Assembly: GCA_944321005.1 (NCBI GenBank)
Contig: CALUJT010000003.1
Location: forward strand, 1 to 26,970
Origin: an uncultured Atopobiaceae bacterium
GTDB lineage: Bacteria > Actinomycetota > Coriobacteriia > Coriobacteriales > Atopobiaceae
Length of the DNA stretch: 26,970 bases
Reading direction: 5' to 3'
A program made the position numbers and the translations under genes. Numbering within the stretch: position 1 is the stretch's first letter; each line of letters opens with the position of its first letter. Below the pieces are notes generated by a model. That model was not told the origin of the DNA. It saw nothing but the letters and a program-made list of their open reading frames with translations, and ran no database searches. Positions 5,931-13,977 of the stretch are shown piece after piece.

Positions 5931-7007
5931 TCACACGTTGAACCTGAAGTGCATCACGTCGCCGTCCTGGACGACGTAGTCCTTGCCCTCGATGCGGAGC
6001 TTGCCGGCGTTCTTGCAGCCGGCCTCGCCGCCGAGGGTGACGTAGTCCTCGTAGCTGGCGACCTCGGCCTTGATGAAGCCGCGCTCGAAGTCCGAGTGGA
6101 TGACGCCGGCGGCCTCGGGGGCCTTGGCGCCCACGCGCACGGTCCAGGCCTTGACCTCCATCTCACCGGCGGTGAAGTAGCTCTGGAGGCCCAGCAGGCG
6201 ATAGGCGGCCTGCGCCAGCGTCTCCAGGCCGCTCTTCTCGAGGCCCAGGTCCGCGAGGTACTCGGCGGCCTCCTCGGGCTCGAGCTCGGAGAGCTCGGCC
6301 TCGACCTTGGCGCAGATGGGGATGGGGGTCACGCCGTCGATGGGATCGAGCTCGGCGCCCAGCTCGTCCTCGTCCACGTTAGCAACGTAGAGGATGGGCT
6401 TCATGGTGAGCAGGAAGAGGCCGCGCGTCTCGGCGCGCTCCTCGTCGGTCATCTCCATCGTGGCGGCCCGGTTGCCCTCGTTCAGCCACGCGAGCAGGCG
6501 GCGCGCCACCTCGTACTTGGGAGCGAGCTCCTTGTCGCGCTTGGCGTCCTTCTCAAGGCGCGGGAGCTGCTTCTCGAGGGACTGGATGTCCGCGAGGATG
6601 AGCTCGGTCATGATGGTGTCGGCGTCGCCCGCCGGGTCCACGAACTCGCCCACGCGACCGACCTCGCGCATGACGTTGGGGTCCTTGAAGTAGCGCACGA
6701 CCTCGCAGATGGCGTCCGTCTCGCGGATGTTGGCGAGGAACTGGTTGCCGAGGCCCTCGCCCTCGTTGGCGCCCTTCACGAGACCGGCGATGTCCACGAA
6801 CTCCACCGTCGCGGGCACGATGCGCCCGGGGTGCACGATCTCCGCGAGCCTGGCCAGACGCTCGTCGGGGACGTCCACGATGCCCACGTTGGGGTCGATC
6901 GTGGCGAAGGGGTAGTTGGCCGCGAGGCCGCCCTTCTTGGTGAGGGCCGTGAACAGGGTCGACTTGCCCACGTTGGGCAGGCCCACGATGCCAATGGAAA
7001 GCGACAC
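5931..7007 (-). CDS. ychF: redox-responsive OBG-family ATPase YchF
   Basis: YchF/OLA1 is a ribosome-associated P-loop protein that prefers ATP although it belongs to the Obg GTPase superfamily. The 358-residue length fits the family (~363). The G1 motif is GLPNVGKST at 9-17; G2/G3 lie in [12 protein letters not shown] and [10 protein letters not shown]. The canonical NKxD specificity motif is absent, as in the family (YVANVDED here). A coiled-coil insertion ([19 protein letters not shown]) is followed by the C-terminal TGS domain with [13 protein letters not shown] and [16 protein letters not shown]. The start is GTG at 7007 with RBS AAGGAGA. It lies 14 bp behind the iron-sulfur protein gene, so the two are probably cotranscribed. 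Confidence 0.96.
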   Translation of the reverse strand: MSLSIGIVGLPNVGKSTLFTALTKKGGLAANYPFATIDPNVGIVDVPDERLARLAEIVHPGRIVPATVEFVDIAGLVKGANEGEGLGNQFLANIRETDAICEVVRYFKDPNVMREVGRVGEFVDPAGDADTIMTELILADIQSLEKQLPRLEKDAKRDKELAPKYEVARRLLAWLNEGNRAATMEMTDEERAETRGLFLLTMKPILYVANVDEDELGAELDPIDGVTPIPICAKVEAELSELEPEEAAEYLADLGLEKSGLETLAQAAYRLLGLQSYFTAGEMEVKAWTVRVGAKAPEAAGVIHSDFERGFIKAEVASYEDYVTLGGEAGCKNAGKLRIEGKDYVVQDGDVMHFRFNV

Positions 7008-7021
7008 GTTCTTCTCCTTAC

Positions 7022-8317
7022 CTACTTCTCGGACCCGGACTCGCCGGACCCGTCGTCGAGCTTCTCGAGGACGTCAGCCACGCGCCCCAGCTGCTGCTTG
7101 CCCTTCTCCATGTACTCGGACGCCTTGGCCTTAGCCTCAGCCTTCCTGCGCGCGAGCTCCTCGGCCGCCTTGTCGGGGATCACGAGCTCGTGCACGTCCA
7201 TGGGCTCCATGGAGAGCGCGCCGTCCTCGCAGACGATGACGCACGCCCCGCAGCCCACGCAGTACGCGTTCTTGACCGTGACGTTGCCCCGGCGGTCCAG
7301 GTCCAGCGCGTGCGTGGTGCACACCTGCGCGCAGTCCCCGCACATGGTGCAGAGTGAGGAGTCGCAGACGGGCGCCTCGAGGCGGATGAAGTCCGCGAGG
7401 CCCTCGTCGTGCTGGAGGGCGCCCATCATGAGCTTGCGCCCCTGGGTGAGCACGCGCTGGCGGTTGTTGGAGGCCTTGGCGCCCACCGCGGACTCGAGGT
7501 CGCGCTGGAGCTGGTCGAGGCGCTTGGCGTGGTCGGAGACCTTCTTGGCCACCGCCTTGGCGCCGGCGAGCGCCGGGTTGGTGCGCGAGACCAGGCGCTC
7601 CGCGGAGTGGATGGCCCCGCTCACGAACTGGCTGCGCTTGTAGGCGCGCGTGTACTCGTGGTCCATGGCGGACTCGTCCGCCTCGAGGCCCATAACCGCG
7701 TCCGCCCACTCCTCGGCGGTGGCGATGGCGTCGGTGTAGACCTCCTCGCCCGTGGTGGTGCGGCAGCGGTCGCAGATGCCCACCGGCAGGTAGACGTTGA
7801 TGTTGTCGTAGTCCGCGAGCAGGGAGAACCAGAGGTCGCGCGGGACGGCCCCCACGCACGCGAGCACCACCTCGTTGCCCTTGGGGACGCGCTTGAGGGC
7901 GCGGGTGCAGGTGACGTAGCACTGCTCGTAGGCGGACGCCACGCGAGCGATCTGGTCGTAGACCTGGCGCGGCGCGTGCCTGCGGGTGGAGATGGTCTCC
8001 GTGGGGCACACGGCGGCGCACAGGCCGCACTTGCGGCAGTCGTCGCCGATGAGGACGGACTTGTTGTGGATCCTCAGCGCGCCCTTCACCGGGCAGACGT
8101 CCAGGCAGCGAGAGCACACGTCCTCGCGCCCGGAGGCGACCCGCAGGCACTTGTTGGAGTTGGCGAAGGGCTTCTCCTTGTAGTCAGCGGGGTTGAAGAC
8201 CGGGCGGTCCCCCTCCCCCACGAGGGAGTCCACCATGTTGCTCGGCAGGTCGGAAAGGGCCCGCCAGTCGCTCTGCAGGTCAATGAGCTCATCTAGGAAG
8301 TCGCGCTTCTCGGCCAC
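7022..8317 (-). CDS. multi-cluster 4Fe-4S ferredoxin-like protein
   Basis: The predicted protein has 431 residues from GTG 8317 (RBS GGGGAAGG). Three complete CX2CX2CX3C ferredoxin motifs are visible: CRKCGLCAAVC (94-104), CTMCGDCAQVC (323-333) and CVGCGACVIVC (353-363). A fourth, incomplete set is CSRCLDVC (68-75) with Cys57 further upstream. Between the two halves is a ~200-residue region with Cys133, Cys137, Cys154 and the pair CDRC (182-185), embedded in VVLACVGAVP and NVYLPVGICDRC. This recalls small cysteine-bearing electron-transfer subunits but is not a named domain to me. The C-terminal 55 residues are Lys/Glu/Ala-rich helix. A cytoplasmic electron-transfer role is likely; the partner is unknown. 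It probably shares an operon with ychF. Confidence 0.8.
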   Translation of the reverse strand: MAEKRDFLDELIDLQSDWRALSDLPSNMVDSLVGEGDRPVFNPADYKEKPFANSNKCLRVASGREDVCSRCLDVCPVKGALRIHNKSVLIGDDCRKCGLCAAVCPTETISTRRHAPRQVYDQIARVASAYEQCYVTCTRALKRVPKGNEVVLACVGAVPRDLWFSLLADYDNINVYLPVGICDRCRTTTGEEVYTDAIATAEEWADAVMGLEADESAMDHEYTRAYKRSQFVSGAIHSAERLVSRTNPALAGAKAVAKKVSDHAKRLDQLQRDLESAVGAKASNNRQRVLTQGRKLMMGALQHDEGLADFIRLEAPVCDSSLCTMCGDCAQVCTTHALDLDRRGNVTVKNAYCVGCGACVIVCEDGALSMEPMDVHELVIPDKAAEELARRKAEAKAKASEYMEKGKQQLGRVADVLEKLDDGSGESGSEK

Positions 8318-8354
8318 AGGCCTTCCCCTCTCAAGGTCGCATGGGCAGCACTCT

Positions 8355-8360
8355 ATTGTA
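8355..8360 (-). promoter_or_regulatory. candidate -10 box TACAAT for the iron-sulfur gene
   Basis: TACAAT on the minus strand, 38 bases before the GTG at 8317, in an otherwise GC-rich gap of 58 bp. No good -35 box is visible 17 bp further upstream; that stretch is the end of the neighbouring glycosyltransferase gene. Confidence 0.45.
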
Positions 8361-8375
8361 CGCCTACCCGCACCT

Positions 8376-9368
8376 CTAACCCAGGGGCGGCATGGGCTCC
8401 CAGCTGGGGTCGCGGAGAATCGCGCGCGCGTCGCGCTGCCCGGCAACGAGGCGCGCCATGCCGCTTCTGAGGTGGCTGCGGTCCACCACGAGGATGCGCA
8501 CGAGCTCCTTGGCAAACGTGAGGAGGGTGCCCAGCGCGAAGCCGGGCGCGCTGTAGTCGCCGTGGAGCATGAAGTAGCGGGCCATGTACCCGCGGTTGCG
8601 CGTGATGTAGTAGCGCGTCATGTCCGAGGTGGAGTTGAGCTGGCGGACCGAGCCTATCTCCTTGTTGGCCACCTCCCGGCGTCGCGAGAGCACGTAGTCC
8701 GGCACGTAGTAGACGTCGCAGACCTTGCTCGCGAGGTAGCCGTAGAGGGCGTCGTCCAGGTAGATGAAGAAGCGGGCGTCGGGCAGGCCGATCCTCTGGA
8801 CCACGCGCCGCGAGAAGAACCCGCCCTCGAAGCACAGGGCGTTGGCGAGCTTGTAGCGCTCGCCCGGGCGCCAGCCGTCGCGCGAGAGGGGGTTGTAGAT
8901 GGCCAGCCGCGGCCAGAAGCGGTGCTGCCAGAAGAAGTGGCCGCCGTCGAAGTCCCTGCGCTGGCCCATGACGGCGTCCGCCTCCTCGGACCAGCGGGCG
9001 AGCACCTCGAGCCCCTCGGACAGGACGGCGACGTCGTCGTCCATGACCCAGAACCACTCGGCGCCCAGCTCAAAGGCGCGGCGCACGCCCTCGGAGAAGC
9101 CGCCGGACCCGCCGGTGTTCTCCTCCATGGGCACGTAGACGGTGCGGAGCGTGCCGCCGAGCACGTCCGGGCCGTCCGCCGCGGGACCCCAGAGCTCCTC
9201 CGCGCGCGCCGAGAAGCCGTCCGCCAGGCGCTCGGTCTCGCGGGAGTTCTCGTTGTCCACGATCACCACGCGCCACGGTGCGATTGTGAGCCCCAGGACG
9301 GAGTCGAGCAGCTCGGCCAGCATCCCCTGGCGCTTGTAGGTCACTATGACGATGGCCGGACGCCTCAT
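8376..9368 (-). CDS. GT-A glycosyltransferase, galactofuranosyl/rhamnosyl transferase-like
   Basis: The protein has 330 residues, with ATG at 9368 behind a GGGAGGGG RBS; an in-frame extension further upstream is rejected. Motifs: the opening strand IVIVTYKR (6-13), VVIVDNEN (34-41), the signature ENTGGSGGFSEG (83-94), the nucleotide-sugar and metal site WVMDDDV with Asp110-112, and a likely acceptor-site IYLDDALYGY with Asp205/206. The NTGGSGGF plus DDD combination is typical of GT2 enzymes related to GlfT-type galactofuranosyltransferases and rhamnosyltransferases. There is no membrane span, so it should act at the cytoplasmic membrane face on a lipid-linked glycan. It is divergent from the next glycosyltransferase. 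The exact sugar cannot be read from sequence. Confidence 0.85.
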   Translation of the reverse strand: MRRPAIVIVTYKRQGMLAELLDSVLGLTIAPWRVVIVDNENSRETERLADGFSARAEELWGPAADGPDVLGGTLRTVYVPMEENTGGSGGFSEGVRRAFELGAEWFWVMDDDVAVLSEGLEVLARWSEEADAVMGQRRDFDGGHFFWQHRFWPRLAIYNPLSRDGWRPGERYKLANALCFEGGFFSRRVVQRIGLPDARFFIYLDDALYGYLASKVCDVYYVPDYVLSRRREVANKEIGSVRQLNSTSDMTRYYITRNRGYMARYFMLHGDYSAPGFALGTLLTFAKELVRILVVDRSHLRSGMARLVAGQRDARAILRDPSWEPMPPLG

Positions 9369-9400
9369 CCCACCCCTCCCGGGCCAATTGCCGATTCGCC

Positions 9401-9410
9401 GTATAGTATA
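9401..9410. promoter_or_regulatory. divergent promoter core GTATAGTATA
   Basis: A single AT-rich island in the 87-bp gap between divergent glycosyltransferase genes offers TATAGT (9402-9407, plus strand) and TATACT (9405-9410, minus strand) as -10 boxes. Neither has an obvious -35. The overlap would make the two start sites compete. Confidence 0.4.
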
Positions 9411-9455
9411 GGGTACGTCCCCGCAAACGTCCCGCACCCGAAGTCAGGGGGTCCC

Positions 9456-10571
9456 ATGAGCAACTCCTCGTCACCAACCGAGAAGAGCCTCGTCTCGGTA
9501 ATCGTGCCCATCTACAACGTTGAGGGGACCCTCGACGAGTGCCTCTCGAGCATCGAGGCGCAGACGCACCGCGAGCTCGAGATCATCTGCGTGAACGACG
9601 GGCCAACGGACGGCTCGGCCGCCATCACCCACGCGCACGCCAGGGGCGACTCCCGCATCGTCATCATAGACAAGCGAAACGAGGGCTACGGCGCCTCCTG
9701 CAACCGGGGGATCTCCATCGCGCGCGGGACCTGGGTCGCCATCGTGGAGCCCGACGACGTGGTGGACCCCGCCTGGGTGGAGGGCCTTCTCGCCTGCGCG
9801 GCGGAGCACGGCGGCGCGCAGGGCGTGGACGTGGTGAAGGCCCCCTACTGGCGCGTCCTGCCGGGACGCGACGGGGGAACCGTCTGCGTGGCCTGCCCGT
9901 ACCGCGGGCGCGTGAGGCCGCGCACGCAGCCCTTCGCCGTGGGTGACGGCATCGAGCTCATGCTGCACCATCCCGCCATCTGGTCCGCCCTCTACCGCAG
10001 GGGCTACCTCGTCGAGAGGGGCATCCGCTTCCGGGAGATCCCGGGCGCGGGCTGGGCGGACAACCCGTTTCTGGTGGAGACGCTCTGCCGCACGGACCGG
10101 ATCGCCTACACGGAGTCCTGCGGCTACCGCTACCGGGAGCGCGACCTCGACGAGGCCGAGAGCTTCGCCGCACGCTCGCCGCTCGTGCCGCTCGAGCGCT
10201 GGAACGACATGATGGACGCCGCCGCCCGCGCGGGCGTGAGCGACCCGCGCGTGATCGAAGCGCTCGCCGCGCGCGGCGTCAACTACGCCCTCATAACCGC
10301 AAACGCCACCGGCGAGGACGCACCGGGCGTGCGCGAGCTGCCCGAGAGCTCCATGGCGCGCCTCGACGAGGGCATGGTGCTGAGAAGCGGCCTCGTGAGT
10401 CCCGCCGGCAAGCGGCTCTTCGCGCGCGTGCGCGGCGTCCGCGCCGGCCGGGCGAGCTCGCTTCCCTACTACGCCCGCCTCGGGCGCGAGGCGCTCTACC
10501 GCGTGCGCGAGAACGGCCTGGGCTTTGCGCTCGAGACGGCGCGCAGGAGGCTCGGGGGCGGGCGCGTCTAG
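9456..10571 (+). CDS. GT2-family glycosyltransferase
   Basis: The protein has 371 residues, ATG at 9456, RBS AGGGGG. The open frame extends far upstream, but only antisense to the neighbouring gene, so it is not used. The N-terminal GT-A domain shows VSVIVPIYNVEGTLDECL (13-30), the nucleotide-binding VNDGPTDGS (47-54; Pro replaces the usual Ser), NEGYGASCNRG, and IVEPDDVV with the metal-binding acidic cluster near 98-101. The C-terminal ~150 residues are helical and basic with no membrane span. It probably adds a sugar to a lipid-linked surface polysaccharide, but donor and acceptor are unknown. It is the only plus-strand gene between 8 and 11 kb and ends at a hairpin shared with the convergent activase gene. 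Confidence 0.85.
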   Translation: MSNSSSPTEKSLVSVIVPIYNVEGTLDECLSSIEAQTHRELEIICVNDGPTDGSAAITHAHARGDSRIVIIDKRNEGYGASCNRGISIARGTWVAIVEPDDVVDPAWVEGLLACAAEHGGAQGVDVVKAPYWRVLPGRDGGTVCVACPYRGRVRPRTQPFAVGDGIELMLHHPAIWSALYRRGYLVERGIRFREIPGAGWADNPFLVETLCRTDRIAYTESCGYRYRERDLDEAESFAARSPLVPLERWNDMMDAAARAGVSDPRVIEALAARGVNYALITANATGEDAPGVRELPESSMARLDEGMVLRSGLVSPAGKRLFARVRGVRAGRASSLPYYARLGREALYRVRENGLGFALETARRRLGGGRV

Positions 10572-10577
10572 CGAGCC

Positions 10578-10614
10578 CGCGCAAACGTGCAAAGGTGCCT
10601 GTCCCCTTTGCGCG
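10578..10614. terminator. REP-like hairpin between convergent genes
   Basis: GCAAAGG (10589-10595) pairs with CCTTTGC (10605-10611) around a 9-nt loop TGCCTGTCC. An alternative stem CGCGCAAA (10578-10585) / TTTGCGCG (10607-10614) competes with it. The phrase AAAGGTGCCTGTCCCCTTT resembles short palindromic elements that recur in many bacterial genomes. It can act as terminator for both the glycosyltransferase (plus) and the activase (minus). Confidence 0.5.
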
Positions 10615-10622
10615 GCCTCGGG

Positions 10623-11522
10623 CTACTCGCCGTGGACGACCACCTCGAGGCCGGCTGCCTCGCAGCGCGCCACCACGCCCTCCACGTCCTTCTCGGTGAG
10701 CTGGGGCACGTCGCGCATGGCGTACTCGCGGCTCGTGGAGTCGTACTTGCCCTGGCCCAGCTGGTGGAAGGGCAGGACGTCGGCCCGGGAGATCCCCAGC
10801 TCCACGATGCGCGCCACGTTTGCCGCCACGCACACCTCGTCGTCCGTGAAGCCCGGGATGATGGGCATGCGCGCCACCACGCGCCCGCCCGCGGCCAGGA
10901 CCGCGCGCACGTTGGCGTCGCGCAGGTCGGGGTCGATCCCCGTCACCTCGAGGCTGCGCGCGCGGTCCGCGATCTTGAAGTCCACGAGGAAGACGTCACA
11001 GGCCCGCACCAGGCCGCCCACGTCCTCGAGCGGCAGCGCCAGGGTGGTCTCGACCGCGGTGCCGAGGCCCTCCGCGTGACACGCCTCGAGAAGCGCTCGC
11101 AGGAAGTCCTGGTGGAGCAGGCACTCCCCTCCGGAGACCGTGACCCCTCCCCCGCTCTCCTCGAAGAAGGCGCGGTCGCGCGCGGCCTCCTCAACGAGGT
11201 CGGAGACGCTACGGCGCCTGCCGAGCAGCTCCTTGGCGCCGGTGGGGCACTCCTCGGGGGGCGTGGCGCAGAGACCCCCGCCCGGGCGCGGGGAGCAGTG
11301 CATGCAGAGGCGCTCCTTGAAGGAGACCTCGGGCTCGCTCGAGAGGTTCTCCGGGTTGCAGCACCACGGGCAGCGGAAGGGGCAGCCCTTGAGGAAGACC
11401 ACGGTGCGGATGCCCCCGCCGTCGTGCAGCGAGAAGCGCTGGACGTTGGTGACCGTCGCCGACTTGACAGTTTGACCTGAGCTAATTGTCAAGTTGACAG
11501 TTTGACCTGAGCAGGTTGTCAT
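10623..11522 (-). CDS. radical SAM glycyl-radical-enzyme activase
   Basis: This enzyme uses S-adenosylmethionine and a 4Fe-4S cluster to create the glycyl radical on its partner, encoded immediately upstream. The predicted protein has 299 residues. The core motif is CPFRCPWC (Cys47, Cys51, Cys54), preceded by NVQRFSLHDGGGIRTVVFLK and followed by SGGECLLHQ (usually SGGEP). Cys73, Cys76, Cys85 and Cys92 follow, enough for one auxiliary cluster but fewer than the two ferredoxin sets of many non-PFL activases. ATG 11522 lies 2 bases after the partner's stop, implying coupling. The first 20 residues are two 10-residue repeats (SGQTV in each) encoded by a 30-bp tandem repeat. A TTG at 11492 is an alternative start; the conserved domain begins near residue 24. 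Confidence 0.92.
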   Translation of the reverse strand: MTTCSGQTVNLTISSGQTVKSATVTNVQRFSLHDGGGIRTVVFLKGCPFRCPWCCNPENLSSEPEVSFKERLCMHCSPRPGGGLCATPPEECPTGAKELLGRRRSVSDLVEEAARDRAFFEESGGGVTVSGGECLLHQDFLRALLEACHAEGLGTAVETTLALPLEDVGGLVRACDVFLVDFKIADRARSLEVTGIDPDLRDANVRAVLAAGGRVVARMPIIPGFTDDEVCVAANVARIVELGISRADVLPFHQLGQGKYDSTSREYAMRDVPQLTEKDVEGVVARCEAAGLEVVVHGE

Positions 11523-11523
11523 G
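11464..11523. repeat. two-unit 30-bp tandem repeat at the activase start
   Basis: Unit 1 (11464-11493) and unit 2 (11494-11523) share TTGACAGTTTGACCTGAGC exactly and match at 26 of 30 positions overall. The junction forms the perfect palindrome TGTCAA-G-TTGACA (11487-11499), and each unit is itself bounded by TTGACA and TGTCA half-sites. The period is a multiple of three, so the activase frame stays open. It may be a protein-binding operator or a duplicated start region. Confidence 0.85.
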
Positions 11524-11524
11524 G

Positions 11525-13861
11525 CTACCCCAGCTCGTGCTCGGTGCGGTTGATGATGTCGTCCTGGATGGCGCGTGCGAGCTCGACGAACATGGCGGAG
11601 TAGCCGGCCACGCGCACCACGAGGTCGCGGTGACGCTCCGGGTGGGCCTGCGCGTCGAGCAACGTGGCGCGGTCGACCACGTTGAACTGGATGTGCTGGA
11701 TGCCCAGGCGACAGAAGCTCCGCAGGTACGCGACAAGGCGCGCCAGCCCCGCCTCGCCCTCAAGGGTGGAGGGCGAGAACTTGACGTTGAGGAGCGACCC
11801 GTTGGTGTCGAGCACGTTCCTCAGCTTGGAGACGGAGAGCAGGCTCGCCGTGGGACCGTTCTTGTCGCGCCCCACCATGGGCGAGAGGCCACCGTCGGCG
11901 AGCTGCTCGCCCGCGTGGCGCCCGTCCGGGGTGGCGCCCACGGCCGCGCCGAGCGGGATGTGCGCGGAGACCGTGTAGCTGCCGGGCTGGAAGTGCCCGC
12001 CGCGCACGTTCTCGTACTTCGCGACATCCTCGCCGTAGTGCTCGAGGAAGCGCCGCCCTATCCGGTCCACCTCGTCGACGTCGTTGCCGTACTTGGCGTA
12101 GCGGTTGACGAAGCGCTGGCGCCAGGCCTCGTCCCCCTCGCCCTGCCAGTCGCGCCCCAGCATCTCGAGCAGCTGGGACCAGGAGAGCGCGCCCTCCTCG
12201 AAGACGGCCTTCTTCACCACGTAGAGCGAGTCCGCGAGGTTGGCGGTGCCCACGCCCTGCACGCCCGAGGGGTTGTAGCGGGCTCCGCCCGCCGTGATGT
12301 CCGCCCCGCGCTCGAGCGCGTCGTGCACGAGCACGGAGAGCAGCGGCGTGGGCGAGGTCTCGCGGTGCGCCTCGTCGCAGACGTTGCAGCCGCGCACCAT
12401 GAGGGCCACGTAGTGGTCAATAGTGCGCTCGACCTCGTCCTCGAGGTCCTCGAAGGAGGCAAAGCCCTCGGGGTGCGCGCGCATCGTGAGCTCGAGGCAG
12501 CGCATCATGTTGAACATGCAGATGTCGTGCAGCCCGTACATCCTGCCCGGGATGGAGAGCTCCACGCAGCCCACCACGGCGTAGTCGCGCGCGTCCGCCA
12601 GGCTCACGCCGCGCCGCACGAAGGACTCGACGTTGACCTCGTCGTTGAAGCACTGGGGCAGGCCGTCGCCCAGGCGGACGATCTCGGCGGCCTTGTGCAG
12701 GAGCGGCTCCGGCGAGCCGGCGTGCACGCGGACGCTCAGGTTGGGCTGGGGAAGGCGCGTGTCGCGCTGGAGGTCCAGGAGCAGCTCGGAGAGCTCGTTG
12801 GAGGCGTCGTTGCCCTCGGCGTCCACGCCGCCCACCACGAGGTTGTAGCCCGTGGGGAAGCCGGCGAAGAAGCGGGCGCTGTCCGTGGAGCGCACGAAGA
12901 CGATCGTGTTGGTCTTGAGGTAGAAGCACTGGAGGAGCTCGCGCACGTCCGCCTCGGACATGCCGGCGGCGACGCTCGCGCGATAGTACGGGAGCAGGTA
13001 CTGGTCCATGCGCCCGAGGGAGATGGAGCTCGCGTTGGACTCGTGCTGCAGCGCCACGCACAGAAGCCAGGTCATCTGGAGCGCGTCGTAGAGGTCGCGG
13101 CAGGGCTCCGTCGCCACGTGGGCGAGCACCTCGGCCATCCTCCGCAGCTCGGCCGCGCGCTCGGGGCCTGCCGCGGGGACGGCGCGGGCGTTGGGGTCGG
13201 AGGGCTCGCGCCCGGCGGCCGCGTCCTCGGCCACGCGCTGGTAGCGGCAGACGTAGCCGATGAGGGCCCGCACGCAGAGGGCGCCCGCGCGCAGGAAGTC
13301 GTTCTCCGGCGCCGCCGCGCTCAGGGCCTCGACCTCCGCGAGGACGTCGCCGAGGCCGCGCGAGAGGACCTCGGGGATGTCCGCGATGATGTGCCCCTGA
13401 CCCTTGTCCGTCTGCGCCACCGCAAACACCCGGTCCTTCTCGGCGGCGGCCACCTCGTCGGGACGGTGGGCGGTGTACCAGTCGTTGAGCGAGCGGCCCT
13501 TCCAGAAGGGGTAGAGCACCTCGCGATAGGTGCGCTTGTCCTCCTCGGAGACCTCGAAGGTGTCCTGCGGGCGCACGGGGAACTCGTCCAGCTCGTCAAG
13601 GATCCAGTAGGGGGACATCTCCGGGGAGACCACGCCGGCGCGCGGCTCCGACGTGCGGTTGCCCACGAGCAGGTCGTCGCCGTCGAGCACGATCTGGTGC
13701 CTCTCGAGCACGTGCGCAAAGGCCTTGGCCCTCCTCATGACGGGAGACTCGCCCTCGGTCTCGAGGTAGCTCTCGCGGTAGAGCAGGGCTCGTTCGAGCG
13801 AGATCTGCCGCGGGTTGGCAAACAGGGAGTCCTTGATGCGTCGGGTGCGCTGGGTGAGCAT
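11525..13861 (-). CDS. glycyl radical enzyme, PFL/diol-dehydratase superfamily, substrate unknown
   Basis: The protein has 778 residues with RBS AGGAGGG before ATG 13861. The catalytic thiyl Cys432 lies in VVGCVELSIPGR with the acid-base Glu434. The glycyl radical site is Gly753 in RVAGYSAMF, 25 residues from the C terminus. His157 in GQGHIIAD matches a conserved position of this superfamily. The GCVE motif and the length place it with glycerol/propanediol/hydroxyproline dehydratase-like enzymes, not true pyruvate formate-lyase. The usual NGHS-like segment reads ESNASSISLGRMDQY here, so its substrate pocket probably differs from the diol or choline enzymes. The segment SIPGRMYGLHDICMFN resembles what I recall of E. 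coli YbiW-type proteins. It forms an operon with the activase downstream. No microcompartment genes are nearby. It should be strictly anaerobic. Confidence 0.9.
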   Translation of the reverse strand: MLTQRTRRIKDSLFANPRQISLERALLYRESYLETEGESPVMRRAKAFAHVLERHQIVLDGDDLLVGNRTSEPRAGVVSPEMSPYWILDELDEFPVRPQDTFEVSEEDKRTYREVLYPFWKGRSLNDWYTAHRPDEVAAAEKDRVFAVAQTDKGQGHIIADIPEVLSRGLGDVLAEVEALSAAAPENDFLRAGALCVRALIGYVCRYQRVAEDAAAGREPSDPNARAVPAAGPERAAELRRMAEVLAHVATEPCRDLYDALQMTWLLCVALQHESNASSISLGRMDQYLLPYYRASVAAGMSEADVRELLQCFYLKTNTIVFVRSTDSARFFAGFPTGYNLVVGGVDAEGNDASNELSELLLDLQRDTRLPQPNLSVRVHAGSPEPLLHKAAEIVRLGDGLPQCFNDEVNVESFVRRGVSLADARDYAVVGCVELSIPGRMYGLHDICMFNMMRCLELTMRAHPEGFASFEDLEDEVERTIDHYVALMVRGCNVCDEAHRETSPTPLLSVLVHDALERGADITAGGARYNPSGVQGVGTANLADSLYVVKKAVFEEGALSWSQLLEMLGRDWQGEGDEAWRQRFVNRYAKYGNDVDEVDRIGRRFLEHYGEDVAKYENVRGGHFQPGSYTVSAHIPLGAAVGATPDGRHAGEQLADGGLSPMVGRDKNGPTASLLSVSKLRNVLDTNGSLLNVKFSPSTLEGEAGLARLVAYLRSFCRLGIQHIQFNVVDRATLLDAQAHPERHRDLVVRVAGYSAMFVELARAIQDDIINRTEHELG

Positions 13862-13894
13862 GGTCCCTCCTGACTCGGATTCTTGTTTTATCCG

Positions 13895-13922
13895 ATATTA
13901 TCCTATTTTGTATTGTTTGCAA
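13895..13922 (-). promoter_or_regulatory. promoter of the glycyl radical enzyme operon
   Basis: On the minus strand, TTGCAA (13917-13922) and TAATAT (13895-13900) are separated by 16 bp in a conspicuously AT-rich island, 34 bases before the ATG at 13861. GGATAA occurs twice across the -10 region (within GGATAATATCGGATAA), a possible regulator site. Confidence 0.6.
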
Positions 13923-13977
13923 GCATGAGAGGGGTAAAGGGTCGAGCTGGCGAGAAGAACGGCGGGGGCCGGGCGCC

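Noticed and set aside
8193..9455. A 421-codon extension upstream of the plus-strand glycosyltransferase
   Set aside because: It lies antisense to two real genes; the GT-A fold starts right after ATG 9456, which has its own RBS.
11464..11523. Start of a CRISPR array
   Set aside because: Only two directly abutting units with no spacers, inside a coding frame, and no cas genes in the window.
11516..13873. A 785-codon open frame on the plus strand opposite the glycyl radical enzyme
   Set aside because: It is a high-GC antisense shadow: low-complexity Val/Ala/Arg/His-rich translation, no motifs, and the minus strand encodes a complete enzyme with all catalytic residues.
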